A DNA stretch of 40,606 bases from Treponema sp. (lineage in GTDB: Bacteria > Spirochaetota > Spirochaetia > Treponematales > Treponemataceae), in contig JAIKYZ010000125.1 of the NCBI GenBank assembly GCA_024682655.1, positions 1 to 40,606 on the forward strand, given 5' to 3'. Of the stretch, positions 1 to 8,894 are shown piece by piece. Under the pieces are notes generated by a model. It made no database searches, was not told the origin of the DNA, and worked only from the letters and a program-made list of their open reading frames with translations. The translations under genes were made by a program, and so were the position numbers. Numbering within the stretch: the stretch's first letter is position 1; every line of letters begins with the position of its first letter.

Positions 1-116
1 CCTGCATTTGCGCCGCCGGCAAAACGAACAACGTATTTAGCATCCTGAGCAAGGTAATCTACGATTTTACCTTTACCTTCATCGCCCCACTGGGCACCCA
101 TAACTACAACGTTCAT
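1..116 (-). CDS. purA: Adenylosuccinate synthetase, N-terminal fragment
   Basis: Only the first 38 codons lie in the window; the gene runs off the left edge. The translation begins [17 protein letters not shown] and continues with [19 protein letters not shown]. The GDEGKGK at residues 11-17 is the signature GTP/IMP-binding loop of PurA, which joins IMP to aspartate with GTP in the committed step to AMP. The ATG is preceded by a clear GAGGAG Shine-Dalgarno on the minus strand. The upstream leader contains two 15-bp repeats described separately. guaB, the competing IMP branch enzyme, lies 3.7 kb away on the other strand. The family is certain; the C-terminal domains cannot be judged. Confidence 0.95.
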   Translation of the reverse strand, partial: MNVVVMGAQWGDEGKGKIVDYLAQDAKYVVRFAGGANA

Positions 117-135
117 GGTTTAAACTCCTCTTTTC

Positions 136-150
136 CGCAGATTCATCGCG
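136..150. repeat. 15-bp direct repeat, copy 1 (purA leader)
   Basis: CGCAGATTCATCGCG, identical to the copy at 200-214. It ends a few bases upstream of the purA Shine-Dalgarno. Its ends (CGC/GCG) and inner GAT/ATC form an imperfect dyad, as in an operator, but a role in RNA is equally possible. Confidence 0.75.
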
Positions 151-199
151 GATATAAGTGAATTATTTTTTTTCCGAAAATACGGAATTGTAAAAGCAA

Positions 200-214
200 C
201 GCAGATTCATCGCG
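200..214. repeat. 15-bp direct repeat, copy 2 (purA leader)
   Basis: CGCAGATTCATCGCG, identical to 136-150 and in the same orientation. The offset of 64 bp is close to six helical turns, so two bound proteins would face the same side. It sits just downstream of the candidate purA -10 box. Confidence 0.75.
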
Positions 215-231
215 AGTGTTTTTACTTATGT

Positions 232-240
232 AATATAGCA
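232..240 (-). promoter_or_regulatory. Candidate extended -10 promoter of purA
   Basis: On the minus strand the sequence reads TGCTATATT, an extended -10 (TGn plus TATATT at 237-232). No good -35 is seen at the usual distance. Transcription would start near 225, giving a leader of roughly 110 nt that contains both 15-bp repeats. Inference from sequence only. Confidence 0.4.
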
Positions 241-304
241 CAAATGGAATTTTTATTAAATAGAATTGATTTTTTAAAATAATGAATTTTTTTTAAAAGA
301 AAAA

Positions 305-333
305 TTGTCTTTCATAAAAAAGAACACTATGAT
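305..333 (+). promoter_or_regulatory. Candidate sigma70 promoter of the lpoB-like operon
   Basis: TTGTCT (305-310), a 17-bp spacer, then TATGAT (328-333). The predicted start near 340 leaves a leader of about 30 nt with AAGGGAG before the ATG at 372. Confidence 0.6.
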
Positions 334-371
334 AATATAACCATTATTTATAACTTAAGGGAGTTGAACTT

Positions 372-980
372 ATGAAAGTTTCAAAAATTCTTATTGCAGT
401 TTCTACTGCTTTAGTATTGGCTTTTACATCTTGTGCTTCTACAAAAGTTGATCGTGTTTCTTCAGATACACAGATTGATTTGAGTGGTTATTGGAATGAC
501 TCAGATGTAAAAATTGTTTGTGAATCATTAATTAATGATTGTATCTCTTCACCTCGTATTGCAAAATTCGAAGATCAGAATGGTAGAGCTCCAAACGTAA
601 AACTTGGAAAATTTGCTAACAAGAGTAGTGAACATATTGATACAAAAATCGTAGCTCAGAAATTCCAGACTGCAATTATTAATTCTGGAGTTTTGGAATT
701 CGTAGCCGATAATGATCAGGTAGAAGAAATCCGCGAAGAACAGTCTTCACAGGCAGATTTTGCTTCTGTAGATACAGCTGCAGAAATGTTCAATGAAACA
801 GGTGCTGACTGGATGCTTCAGGGTTCAGTTAGAACTATCGTTGATACATTAGATAATCAGACTGTTAGAACTTATTATGTTGAAGCTCAGCTTATTGATG
901 TAACAACAACTAAGATCATCTGGCAGGGTGAAAACAGCGAAATTAAAAAATATATTAAGAGAGCTAAGGTTAAGGCTTAA
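372..980 (+). CDS. LpoB-like penicillin-binding-protein activator lipoprotein
   Basis: A 202-residue lipoprotein precursor. Residues 1-20 form a signal peptide ending FTSC, a spirochaete-style lipobox with Cys21 as the lipidated residue. The mature part has the LpoB/YcfM pattern: an NKSSEHIDTK segment, a region equivalent to the INSG-LEFVAD strand, TGADWMLQGSV, and a last strand with VEAQLIDVTTTKIIWQGE. In enterobacteria LpoB is an outer-membrane lipoprotein that reaches through the wall to switch on the class A synthase PBP1b; that role here is inference from family. It is first in a cassette with COG3014-like and LPP20-like genes. The start has a strong AAGGGAG ribosome-binding site. A hairpin terminator follows, so this gene may be made in excess of the two behind it. 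Confidence 0.85.
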   Translation: MKVSKILIAVSTALVLAFTSCASTKVDRVSSDTQIDLSGYWNDSDVKIVCESLINDCISSPRIAKFEDQNGRAPNVKLGKFANKSSEHIDTKIVAQKFQTAIINSGVLEFVADNDQVEEIREEQSSQADFASVDTAAEMFNETGADWMLQGSVRTIVDTLDNQTVRTYYVEAQLIDVTTTKIIWQGENSEIKKYIKRAKVKA

Positions 981-989
981 TTAAATTAG

Positions 990-1036
990 GGCATGAGAAA
1001 GTTCGTAAAACTAAAAACTCATGCCTTTGTTTTTTT
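990..1036 (+). terminator. Rho-independent terminator or attenuator inside the lpoB cassette
   Basis: A perfect 8-bp stem, GGCATGAG (990-997) with CTCATGCC (1018-1025), a 20-nt loop, then TTTGTTTTTTT. It lies between the lpoB-like gene and the COG3014-like gene. No promoter is evident in the 25 bases between it and the next ATG, so it probably acts as a partial terminator. Confidence 0.8.
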
Positions 1037-1061
1037 ATACATAAAAGGAGAAAATTAAAAA

Positions 1062-2654
1062 ATGAAAAAAATTGCAACTTTGCTTTGTGCTATGCTTGCT
1101 GCATCAGTACTGTTACTTTCTTGTGCTTCAGGAGATGCTTCTGGAGACGGAAAGAAGAAAGCTAAGAAATCTGGTATTGAATCAAATCCTGACTATTTAA
1201 CAGCTTTGGACAATGGCGATTATGCTTCTTGTATTGATTACCTTGAAAATAAGAATGCTAAAAACGAAAAGAAACAGAAAGATTACATCCGTGATTATTT
1301 TGATGTTGCTATGATGCAGCACTTTTCTAATGATTATGAATCTTCAATCGAACATTTGAATGAAGTTAATGAATTAATGCACAATGCCTTTACTGTTAGT
1401 ATCAGTAAGGCCACTGGTGCTGCTCTTCTTAATGATAATATTGCTGATTATCCTGGACTTCCATACGAATATGTATATATCAATGTATTCAATGCATTAA
1501 ACTACTATAATCATGGTGATACTGATGAAGCTGCTGTAGAAATTCGTATGTTAAACGAAAAACAGAGAGAATTCTTCTCTAAATACGGCGAGATTCTTGA
1601 AAACTATGATCCAGATTCTGATATTGATTCAACTGAAGAAGTTGCAGAAGAAGATGCTAAAGATGACGGTAAAGAAAAGAAATCTGCATTCACAATGGAT
1701 CAGGCTCTTAAATCTTTAAGTCTTGATATGAATTCTTTTGCTGCTAAAAAACCAGAAAAATCAACAAAAGATGATATTTTCCGTGATTCAGCACTTGCTC
1801 GTTATCTGTCTATGATTTTCTTTATGATGGATAAAGATTCTGATTCTGCAAAATTGGATGCTGCTACATTAAAAGCTTTGGGTTCTTCTTATAATCCTGC
1901 AGGTGATATTTCAATTCCAAGTGGAAAAGGCCGCTTAAATATTCTTGCATTTACAGGACTTATTGGACGCCGTGGTGAAATGAGACGTATTTTCGGTCCA
2001 TTTGAAGGTATTCACCTTGAAACAGGTTCTGGTACAGTTGATATTCCTCCATTCGATTTGGAATATGCTTTCCCAGTATTCCCAGCTCCACAGGCTTACA
2101 CTTATCCAATTATGGAAATTGCTAAAGTTGGAAAACTTCCAGCTCTTTCTATTGAACCAGGAAAAGTTGAAATTACACCAATGCCTGCAAACCAGATTAC
2201 AAGTGTAAAGGTTGTAATGGCAGATGGTACAGAATTAAAAACAGATCTTCTTGAAGATCTTAACATTGCTGTAGCACATGATGTAAATACTCGTGCAAGA
2301 AAAGCTTATAACCGAAGTATGGGCCGTTCTATCACAAAGAAGTTTACACTTTTGATGACTAGTTCCGCAGCTCTTTATGCAGCTCAGAAAAATGGTCTTC
2401 CAGTAGGAATTCCTTATATGGCTTTGGCTAAACTTGTTGATACTGTTGATGCTAGCGAAACTGCTGATATTCGTCAGGTTTATGCTTTACCAAGCACAGC
2501 TCAGGCTACTGCAATCAATCTTGATCCAGGTACATACTCATTTAAAGTACAGTTCCTGGATGCTGCAGGTTCTGTAGTAGAAGAAAAAGAGTACACTGAT
2601 ATTGCAGTTACTGCAGGTGTACCAACATTAGTAGAGGCAATATGTCAAAAATAA
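1062..2654 (+). CDS. COG3014-like lipoprotein
   Basis: A 530-residue lipoprotein precursor with signal peptide 1-20 ending LLLSC (Cys21). Residues 30-175 are helical and TPR-like. The stretch from about 118 to 165 (LLNDNIADYPGLPYEYVY, then ALNYYNHGDTDEAAVEIR) matches the conserved centre of COG3014, a family of unknown function often found beside LpoB-like and LPP20-like genes. An acidic-lysine linker near 190-215 (EEVAEEDAKDDGKEKK) separates it from a beta-rich C-terminal half. A good AAAGGAG precedes the ATG. The stop overlaps the next start by 13 bases, so the two are probably translated together. The function is unknown; I infer a role in cell-wall or outer-membrane maintenance from the neighbours only. 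Confidence 0.75.
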   Translation: MKKIATLLCAMLAASVLLLSCASGDASGDGKKKAKKSGIESNPDYLTALDNGDYASCIDYLENKNAKNEKKQKDYIRDYFDVAMMQHFSNDYESSIEHLNEVNELMHNAFTVSISKATGAALLNDNIADYPGLPYEYVYINVFNALNYYNHGDTDEAAVEIRMLNEKQREFFSKYGEILENYDPDSDIDSTEEVAEEDAKDDGKEKKSAFTMDQALKSLSLDMNSFAAKKPEKSTKDDIFRDSALARYLSMIFFMMDKDSDSAKLDAATLKALGSSYNPAGDISIPSGKGRLNILAFTGLIGRRGEMRRIFGPFEGIHLETGSGTVDIPPFDLEYAFPVFPAPQAYTYPIMEIAKVGKLPALSIEPGKVEITPMPANQITSVKVVMADGTELKTDLLEDLNIAVAHDVNTRARKAYNRSMGRSITKKFTLLMTSSAALYAAQKNGLPVGIPYMALAKLVDTVDASETADIRQVYALPSTAQATAINLDPGTYSFKVQFLDAAGSVVEEKEYTDIAVTAGVPTLVEAICQK

Positions 2655-3676
2655 AATTTAGTTTCTTATCAGTATTAGTTTTTCTTTTAGCAGTAAATCT
2701 TTTTGCTGCCCGCGCTCCTAAATGGGTAATTGATGGTTTTTCAAAGGATTATCCACAGAAAGATTATTTTTATGCCGTAGGAGAAGGTACTTCAAAAACT
2801 GCTGCTGAATTAAGAGCAATTGAAGGAATAGCTTCAGTATTTGGTCAGAATGTAAAATCTGCTACAAAAGGCGATAAAAGAATGGCTATGATTGAAAATC
2901 AAAATGGAGATTATGCAAGTGCAACTGCTACTTCCATTGATCAGACTATTCTTCGTCAGGTTGATGCAGAAAATCTTATTGCATTAGAAATAGCCGAAAC
3001 TTATCAGGATGAAAAACAAGTTAATAAATGGTATGCCTTGGCTGTTATGAACAAGGCTAAGGCTACAGAAATCTATACTGACTTAATTGAAGCTAATTAT
3101 TCAACTATTAAAACTCTTATTAAGCAGACAGAAAACAAAGATTACAGTCTCGATAATTTTTCTAGATTGGACTTTGCAGTAAAACTTGCTTTACAAAATG
3201 AATTTTACTTAAACAGATTATCTATAATTAATAATTCTGTTGCTGATTCACTTGTTAAAGCTGAATATCAGTCTGTAAAAATCAAGGGTAAATTAAGAGA
3301 TTTTGCTGTAAACATTCCTGTTTATGTAAATGTTACTTCAGATGATGACAATAGAATTTCTAAAGCATTTGAAACTGCTTTGACTTCTGCTGGTTTAAGT
3401 ACATCCAAAGGTTCTAATGAACGTTATACAATTACATGTAAGGTAAACTTTACTACAAAAATGTTGAAGGGTAGAAATTTCTGCGAATACACAGTTGATG
3501 CTTCTTTAAACGATACTGTTATTGGAGAATCACTTATTCCATTAAGTTTTACAGGTCGCGAAGGTGGTAATGATGAAAATCAAGCCATTTCAAGAGCAAA
3601 ACTTAAGATTGCAGATAAAATTTCTGAAACTTTTACAAAGCAATTTAATACTTACTTACAAAGTCTTTCAATGTAA
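2642..3676 (+). CDS. LPP20-like exported protein
   Basis: A 344-residue protein with a type I signal peptide (residues 1-23, ending LFAARA), not a lipobox. Just after it come PKWVIDGFSKDYP and YFYAVGEGTSKTAAELRA, the hallmark W-x-x-x and Y-A-V-G-x-G pattern of the LPP20 family. That family includes the Helicobacter antigen LPP20 and Vibrio FlgP. The remainder (150-344) is mixed alpha/beta and not recognised. It overlaps the COG3014-like gene and is followed by a strong terminator, so it closes the operon. LPP20 proteins are usually lipidated; this one has no cysteine at the cleavage site and is probably a soluble periplasmic form. Confidence 0.7.
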   Translation: MSKIKFSFLSVLVFLLAVNLFAARAPKWVIDGFSKDYPQKDYFYAVGEGTSKTAAELRAIEGIASVFGQNVKSATKGDKRMAMIENQNGDYASATATSIDQTILRQVDAENLIALEIAETYQDEKQVNKWYALAVMNKAKATEIYTDLIEANYSTIKTLIKQTENKDYSLDNFSRLDFAVKLALQNEFYLNRLSIINNSVADSLVKAEYQSVKIKGKLRDFAVNIPVYVNVTSDDDNRISKAFETALTSAGLSTSKGSNERYTITCKVNFTTKMLKGRNFCEYTVDASLNDTVIGESLIPLSFTGREGGNDENQAISRAKLKIADKISETFTKQFNTYLQSLSM

Positions 3677-3697
3677 TAGTTGATTGCTTATTTTTAG

Positions 3698-3733
3698 ACG
3701 GGAGTTGGATTATTTCAGCTCCCGTTTTTTTTT
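3698..3733 (+). terminator. Rho-independent terminator after the LPP20-like gene
   Basis: ACGGGAGTTG (3698-3707) pairs with CAGCTCCCGT (3716-3725) through one G-T wobble, with an 8-nt loop. An uninterrupted T-run follows to 3733. It is the strongest terminator in the window. Confidence 0.92.
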
Positions 3734-3768
3734 ATAAAATAATAAGATTTTATACTTTTATACTTTTA

Positions 3769-3797
3769 TTGCTAAATATGGCTTCTTTTGTTATATT
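3769..3797 (+). promoter_or_regulatory. Candidate promoter of guaB
   Basis: TTGCTA (3769-3774), a 17-bp spacer, then TATATT (3792-3797) with an extended TG at -15/-14. The predicted start near 3804 gives a short leader with GGAG 7 nt before the ATG. Confidence 0.65.
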
Positions 3798-3832
3798 AAT
3801 TAATTAATAATTTAGGGAAATGGAGAATAGAA

Positions 3833-5338
3833 ATGGCATTTTATTTTAAAGAAGAATCTCATACTTTTGATGAATATCTTTTAGTACCTGGCTATACTGG
3901 ACCAGATTGTATTCCAGCAAACGTTTCATTGCAGACACCTGTAGTTCGTTATAATAAAAAGGCTGGAGAAAAATGCCCTTTAATGATGAATATTCCAATG
4001 ACATCTGCAGTAATGCAGGCTGTTTCGGATGATAAACTTGCTGTTGCACTTGCAAAAGAAGGTGGAATTTCATTTATTTATGGTTCCCAGACAATTGAAA
4101 ATCAAGCTGCAATGGTTGCAAGAGTAAAAGATTATAAAGCAGGTTTTGTAACTTCAGATACAAATATAAGACCAGATCAGACTCTTGCAGAATTGGTTAA
4201 AGCTATTGAAAGAACTGGTCATTCAACAGTTGCTGTAACAGAAGATGGAAGTGCAAATGGTAAGTTGATGGGTATTATTACAGACCGCGACTTCCGTATT
4301 TCACATTCAAGTCCAGATTCTAAAGTAAGTGAATATATGACTCCACTCAAACAGCTTGTAATGGCTCAGGAAGGTATTACTTTAGACGAAGCAAATGATA
4401 TTATCTGGCAGAAAAAAGTAAATCAGTTGCCAGTTGTAGATAAAAATGGAAATCTTCTTAGTTTGATTTTCCGTAAAGATGCCGCAAGCCATCAGGAACA
4501 TCCATTAGAATTACTTGATAACAAAAAACGCTATATCGTAGGTGCTGGTATTAATACCCGTGATTATATGGAAAGAGTACCTGCTTTATTGGCTGCAGGT
4601 GTTGATGTAATGACTTTGGATTCTTCTGAAGGATTTACAGAATGGCAGAGAAGAGCCTTACAGGATATCCATAAAAATTGGCCTGAAGCAAAAATTGGTG
4701 CAGGTAATGTAGTTGATGCAGATGGTTTTAATTTCCTGGCAGAAGCTGGTGCTGATTTTGTAAAAATTGGTATTGGTGGAGGTTCGATCTGTATTACTCG
4801 TGAACAGAAGGGTATTGGACGTGGACAGGCTACTGCTACAATCGAAGTTGCAAAAGCTCGCGATGAATATTATGAAAAAACTGGTATTTATATTCCTATC
4901 TGTTCTGATGGTGGTATTGTACAGGATCATCATATTACTTTAGCTTTGGCTATGGGTGCTGATTTTGTTATGTTAGGCCGCTATTTTGCCCGCTTTGATG
5001 AATCTCCAACAAATAAATTAATTGTAAATGGAAATTATGTAAAAGAATACTGGGGTGAAGGTTCTAACCGTGCAAGAAACTGGCAGCGTTATGATTTAGG
5101 CGGAAAAAAAGGTATGGCTTTTGAAGAAGGTGTTGATTCTTATGTACCTTATGCCGGAAGTCTTCATGACAATGTTACAATTACAACAAGCAAAGTAATT
5201 CATACAATGTGTAACTGTGGTGTTGTTTCTATTCCTCAGTTGCAAAAAGAGGCAAAAATTACTTTATTGAGCCCAGCTTCTATTCGTGAAGGTTCTGCTC
5301 ATGATGTAATTGTAAAAAATTCGATAAAAGCTAATTAA
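3833..5338 (+). CDS. guaB: Inosine-5'-monophosphate dehydrogenase
   Basis: A 501-residue enzyme that oxidises IMP to XMP with NAD+, the first committed step to GMP. It has the TIM-barrel catalytic domain interrupted by a CBS pair at about 105-222 ([28 protein letters not shown]). The catalytic loop reads [13 protein letters not shown] at 313-325 with Cys320 as the thioimidate nucleophile. Most IMPDHs have GPGSICTT here, so this is the G-G-G variant subtype. The [14 protein letters not shown] stretch (phosphate-binding end) and the mobile flap Arg-Tyr (NWQRYD) are present. It has its own promoter and no obvious terminator before the next gene. The assignment is firm; the variant loop is the only peculiarity. 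Confidence 0.94.
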   Translation: MAFYFKEESHTFDEYLLVPGYTGPDCIPANVSLQTPVVRYNKKAGEKCPLMMNIPMTSAVMQAVSDDKLAVALAKEGGISFIYGSQTIENQAAMVARVKDYKAGFVTSDTNIRPDQTLAELVKAIERTGHSTVAVTEDGSANGKLMGIITDRDFRISHSSPDSKVSEYMTPLKQLVMAQEGITLDEANDIIWQKKVNQLPVVDKNGNLLSLIFRKDAASHQEHPLELLDNKKRYIVGAGINTRDYMERVPALLAAGVDVMTLDSSEGFTEWQRRALQDIHKNWPEAKIGAGNVVDADGFNFLAEAGADFVKIGIGGGSICITREQKGIGRGQATATIEVAKARDEYYEKTGIYIPICSDGGIVQDHHITLALAMGADFVMLGRYFARFDESPTNKLIVNGNYVKEYWGEGSNRARNWQRYDLGGKKGMAFEEGVDSYVPYAGSLHDNVTITTSKVIHTMCNCGVVSIPQLQKEAKITLLSPASIREGSAHDVIVKNSIKAN

Positions 5339-5351
5339 AATCAGAATTGTA

Positions 5352-5360
5352 TGATATAAT
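5352..5360 (+). promoter_or_regulatory. Candidate extended -10 promoter of the STAS gene
   Basis: TGATATAAT: a consensus -10 (5355-5360) with an extended TG. No recognisable -35 lies 17 bp upstream. It falls just after the guaB stop and would give a leader of about 47 nt. Confidence 0.45.
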
Positions 5361-5413
5361 TAAAATAGTGAAATATACTTTATTTAAAAATATATAATTA
5401 GAGAGGGAGTTTT

Positions 5414-5965
5414 ATGGAAACAAATAACGATTTAATACCGGGATTTGATGAGATTACAGAAGAGACTTTGAAAATTACTCTTAGAAGAATTCCTAATGTT
5501 GATAAGGGCTGTTTGATTAGTTTAACAGGTTTTATTGATGTATATAATTCAACTTTCTTTCAAAGTCAAATTACTAGAGTAATTAATTCAGATTTTTATA
5601 ATTTAATTTTTGAATGCTCTAATTTGTCTTCTATAACTTCAACAGGTTTTGGTATTTTAACTAACCTTTTGAAAAAAGTACATTTTATGGGCGGCGAAAT
5701 TGTCTTATCAGGTTTGCAGCCTACAATTGTTGAAACTATTGAATTACTAGGATTTGCTCACTTTTTTAAGATGGTTAATTCTTTGGAAGAAGCAATGAAA
5801 GAATTTGGTGCAGTTGTTGCAATGCAGAATTCTATATTCCCAAAATTCTTGAATTGTCCATCTTGTCAAAAAGTTTTAAGAGCTCAGCATTCAGGTAGAT
5901 TCCGTTGTATAAACTGTAAGACAGTAATTGTCGTTTCTGATGATGGAAATGTGACTGTTGAGTAA
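5414..5965 (+). CDS. STAS-domain (anti-anti-sigma-like) protein with C-terminal zinc ribbon
   Basis: 183 residues. Residues 20-130 form a STAS domain like SpoIIAA/RsbV. The phosphorylation-site loop reads SITSTGFG, with Ser76 at the position of the regulatory serine; the Asp that often precedes it is Thr75. Residues 148-168 add a four-cysteine ribbon, CPSC...CINC (C148, C151, C165, C168). STAS proteins of this class usually release a sigma factor by binding a serine-kinase anti-sigma factor; whether this one does is inference. No kinase or phosphatase partner is nearby. GAGGGAG precedes the ATG. The ribbon could bind nucleic acid or protein, or be purely structural. Confidence 0.8.
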   Translation: METNNDLIPGFDEITEETLKITLRRIPNVDKGCLISLTGFIDVYNSTFFQSQITRVINSDFYNLIFECSNLSSITSTGFGILTNLLKKVHFMGGEIVLSGLQPTIVETIELLGFAHFFKMVNSLEEAMKEFGAVVAMQNSIFPKFLNCPSCQKVLRAQHSGRFRCINCKTVIVVSDDGNVTVE

Positions 5966-5971
5966 AATTAT

Positions 5972-6009
5972 AAAATAAGACTGGGATTAAAAAGTTTCAG
6001 TTTTATTTT
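5972..6009 (+). terminator. A-rich/T-rich hairpin terminator between the STAS gene and uvrA
   Basis: AAAATAAGACTG (5972-5983) pairs with CAGTTTTATTTT (5998-6009) over 12 bp with one G-T wobble. The right arm supplies the U-rich tract. Only 29 bases separate it from the uvrA ATG. Confidence 0.6.
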
Positions 6010-6038
6010 GTAATTGGAAAAACTTTTTAATTTATCTT

Positions 6039-8873
6039 ATGGAAGAAAATATTGTAATCAAGGGTGCCCGTGAACATAATCTAAAAAATATTAATGTCAC
6101 CCTTCCTCGTAATAAACTTGTTGTGATTTCAGGACTTTCGGGTTCTGGAAAATCATCTTTAGCCTTTGATACTCTTTTTGCAGAAGGTCAAAGACGTTAT
6201 ATGGAAAGTTTGTCTTCGTATGCAAGACAGTTCCTTGGTAGAATGGATAAACCTGATGTTGATTTAATTGAAGGTTTGTCTCCAGCCATTTCTATTGAAC
6301 AAAAATCCACTAATAAAAATCCTCGTTCTACAGTTGGTACTATTACCGAAATTTATGATTTTTACAGACTTCTTTATGCAAGAATTGGAAAGGCCCATTG
6401 TCCAAAGTGTGGCCGGGAAATTCAGGAACAGTCTGTTGATCAGATTATTGATACTGTTATGCAGTGGCCTGATTCTACAAAAATGCAGATTCTTGCTCCT
6501 GTTATTAGAGGTAAAAAGGGTGAACATCAAAAAATAATTGAGGACGCAAAAAAATCCGGTTTTGTCCGTGCCAGAATTGACGGTCTTATGGCAGATTTGG
6601 ATGACTCTATAAAACTTGATAAACAGAAAAAACATACAATCGAAATTGTTGTAGATAGAATTGTAAAAAGTGATTCAGTAAGAAGTCGTCTTGCAGATTC
6701 TATTGAAATTGCCCTTAAAAATGCCAACGGTATAGTTGTTATTACTCGAAAAATCGAAGATAAGGAAGAAGAAGTATTCTTTAGTCAGAAAAATGCCTGC
6801 CCGGACTGTGGTATTTCAATTCCAGAATTACAACCAAGACTTTTTTCTTTTAATAATCCTTTTGGGGCCTGTCCTGAATGTACCGGGCTGGGGCAAAAAA
6901 TGGAATGGGATGTTAAGAAAATCCTTCCAGATAAATCAAAATCTTTTAACGAAAGGGCTTTTCCATTTTTTAATCCGGAAAGTGAATGGAATCATTCAAT
7001 GTTTCAGGCGGTTGCAGATCATGCAGGTTTTACACTTGATACTCCAATCGAAAAACTAAGTGAAAAACAATTTGATTTTTTGTGGAATGGAGATCCTGAT
7101 ACAAAGATTCACTGGATTTATAAAAAACAGAGTGGAGAAGGTTATTCAGAATATAACAGAGCCTGGCCCGGACTTTTTTCAGAAATGAAAAGACGTCATA
7201 ACGAGGCCTGGGGCGAAAATCAAAGAAATTCAATCGAAGAAAAATTTATGACCATTAGCCAGTGTCACGCTTGTAATGGACAGAGGTTAAGACCTGAAGC
7301 CCTTGGCGTAACAATTGGTGGTAAAAATATTCATCAACTGTGTCTGCTTTCTGTTTTAGATACAATTGAATTTTTTGATAAACTTGAAGTAAGTCCTTCG
7401 GAAGAAAAAATTGCAGCACAGATTTTAAAAGAAATCAGGGCCAGATTAAGATTTTTAAAAGACGTTGGACTTGATTATCTTACAATGGAAAGATCTGCAG
7501 AAACTCTTTCTGGTGGAGAAGCTCAGCGCATTAGACTTGCAACTCAAATTGGTTCTGCTCTTTGTGGAGTTATGTACATTCTTGATGAACCTTCAATTGG
7601 TTTACATCAAAGAGATAACCAGAAATTAATAGATACCTTGTTGAGTCTTAGAGATAATGGTAATTCTGTAATTGTTGTTGAACACGATGAACAGACTTTA
7701 AGAACTGCAGATTATCTTATTGATATGGGGCCTGGAGCTGGAGTTAATGGTGGTAGAGTTGTTGCTGCTGGTAAACCCGAAGAAGTTGCAAAGGTAAAGG
7801 AAAGTTTAACCGGTCAGTATCTTGCAGGAACTCTTAAAATGGACATTCCGGAAAAAAGACGTCCGGGAAATGGAAATTTTATTCACATAAAAAATGCAAA
7901 AGAACATAATCTTAAAGGGATAAATATTGATATTCCTCTGGGAACTTTTACTTGTATAACAGGGGTTTCTGGTTCTGGAAAATCAACTTTGATGAGCGAT
8001 ATTTTATATCCTTCAGTTTCGAATAAATTAATGAGAACTGAATATCCAGTTGGTGCCTGTGATGGAGTAGAAGGAATTGAAGCCCTGGATAAGGTAATTA
8101 ATATTGATCAGTCTCCAATTGGAAGGTCACCTAGAAGTAATCCTGCAACTTATGTAGGAGTTTTTGACAGTATCAGAGATTTATTTGCAAGTCTTCCAGA
8201 AAGTAAGGCCCGAGGTTATCTAAAAGGACGTTTTTCTTTTAATGTAAAGGGAGGACGTTGCGAAGCCTGTCAGGGGGCTGGTGAAAATATTATTGAAATG
8301 AACTTTTTACCAGATGTTTATGTTACCTGTGAAGTTTGTGGTGGAAAGAGATTTAATCATGAAACTCTTGAAGTTTTATATAAGGGCAAGAGTATTAATG
8401 ATGTTTTAAATATGACTATTGATGAGGCCTGTGATTTCTTTAGCAGCATTCCTCATATTTACAGAAAAATTGCAACATTACAGTCTGTAGGACTTGGTTA
8501 TATCAGTCTTGGTCAAAATGCTTTAACTTTATCTGGCGGTGAAGCTCAAAGGGTAAAACTTGCAAATGAACTTGCCAGACCTGCAACAAGTAAAACCTTG
8601 TATATTCTTGACGAACCTACTACTGGTTTACATTTTGCTGATGTTAAGCAATTGATGACCGTAATTCAAAGACTAGTAGATCAGGGAAACAGTGTTGTAA
8701 TGATTGAACACAATCTTGATGTTATTTGTCAGGCAGATTATATAATTGATTTAGGTCCTGATGGTGGTTTTAGAGGCGGAAATATTGTTGCTAAGGGCAG
8801 CCCAGAAGAAATCGCAAAGGTTAAGGATTGTTATACCGGTCAGTTTCTTGCTAAAATGTTAAAAGGCAATTAA
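6039..8873 (+). CDS. uvrA: Excinuclease ABC subunit A
   Basis: A 944-residue DNA-damage sensor ATPase of nucleotide excision repair; it loads UvrB at lesions. Visible in order: Walker [10 protein letters not shown] near residue 32; the UvrB-binding region with CPKC; a zinc module with CPDC and CPEC (about 254-282); CHAC; ABC signature LSGGEAQR and Walker [13 protein letters not shown]; second Walker [10 protein letters not shown]; the DNA-binding zinc finger CEAC...CEVC (about 746-772); second signature [12 protein letters not shown] and [12 protein letters not shown]. All motifs are intact and the length is normal. The start fits the family ([14 protein letters not shown]), yet no Shine-Dalgarno lies before the ATG and only 29 nt separate it from the upstream hairpin. 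lptD follows after 21 bases. Confidence 0.98.
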   Translation: MEENIVIKGAREHNLKNINVTLPRNKLVVISGLSGSGKSSLAFDTLFAEGQRRYMESLSSYARQFLGRMDKPDVDLIEGLSPAISIEQKSTNKNPRSTVGTITEIYDFYRLLYARIGKAHCPKCGREIQEQSVDQIIDTVMQWPDSTKMQILAPVIRGKKGEHQKIIEDAKKSGFVRARIDGLMADLDDSIKLDKQKKHTIEIVVDRIVKSDSVRSRLADSIEIALKNANGIVVITRKIEDKEEEVFFSQKNACPDCGISIPELQPRLFSFNNPFGACPECTGLGQKMEWDVKKILPDKSKSFNERAFPFFNPESEWNHSMFQAVADHAGFTLDTPIEKLSEKQFDFLWNGDPDTKIHWIYKKQSGEGYSEYNRAWPGLFSEMKRRHNEAWGENQRNSIEEKFMTISQCHACNGQRLRPEALGVTIGGKNIHQLCLLSVLDTIEFFDKLEVSPSEEKIAAQILKEIRARLRFLKDVGLDYLTMERSAETLSGGEAQRIRLATQIGSALCGVMYILDEPSIGLHQRDNQKLIDTLLSLRDNGNSVIVVEHDEQTLRTADYLIDMGPGAGVNGGRVVAAGKPEEVAKVKESLTGQYLAGTLKMDIPEKRRPGNGNFIHIKNAKEHNLKGINIDIPLGTFTCITGVSGSGKSTLMSDILYPSVSNKLMRTEYPVGACDGVEGIEALDKVINIDQSPIGRSPRSNPATYVGVFDSIRDLFASLPESKARGYLKGRFSFNVKGGRCEACQGAGENIIEMNFLPDVYVTCEVCGGKRFNHETLEVLYKGKSINDVLNMTIDEACDFFSSIPHIYRKIATLQSVGLGYISLGQNALTLSGGEAQRVKLANELARPATSKTLYILDEPTTGLHFADVKQLMTVIQRLVDQGNSVVMIEHNLDVICQADYIIDLGPDGGFRGGNIVAKGSPEEIAKVKDCYTGQFLAKMLKGN

Positions 8874-8894
8874 AAATAGAGATTTGTTCGCAAT

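Noticed and set aside
172..187. TTCCG/CGGAA inverted repeat in the purA leader as a terminator
   Set aside because: The stem is only 5 bp and the T-run lies on the wrong side for the purA transcript. It is kept only as part of the leader description.
200..214. The purA-leader repeats as CRISPR or integron attC sites
   Set aside because: There are only two copies, each 15 bp, with no cas genes, integrase or cassette-like spacing.
4658..4933. 91-codon minus-strand open frame inside guaB
   Set aside because: Antisense to the catalytic loop of IMPDH, with low-complexity Ser/Thr/Asn content and no start signal.
6264..6635. 123-codon open frame on the minus strand inside uvrA
   Set aside because: It lies fully antisense to conserved uvrA motifs, has no ribosome-binding site and its composition is that of a reverse-frame shadow.
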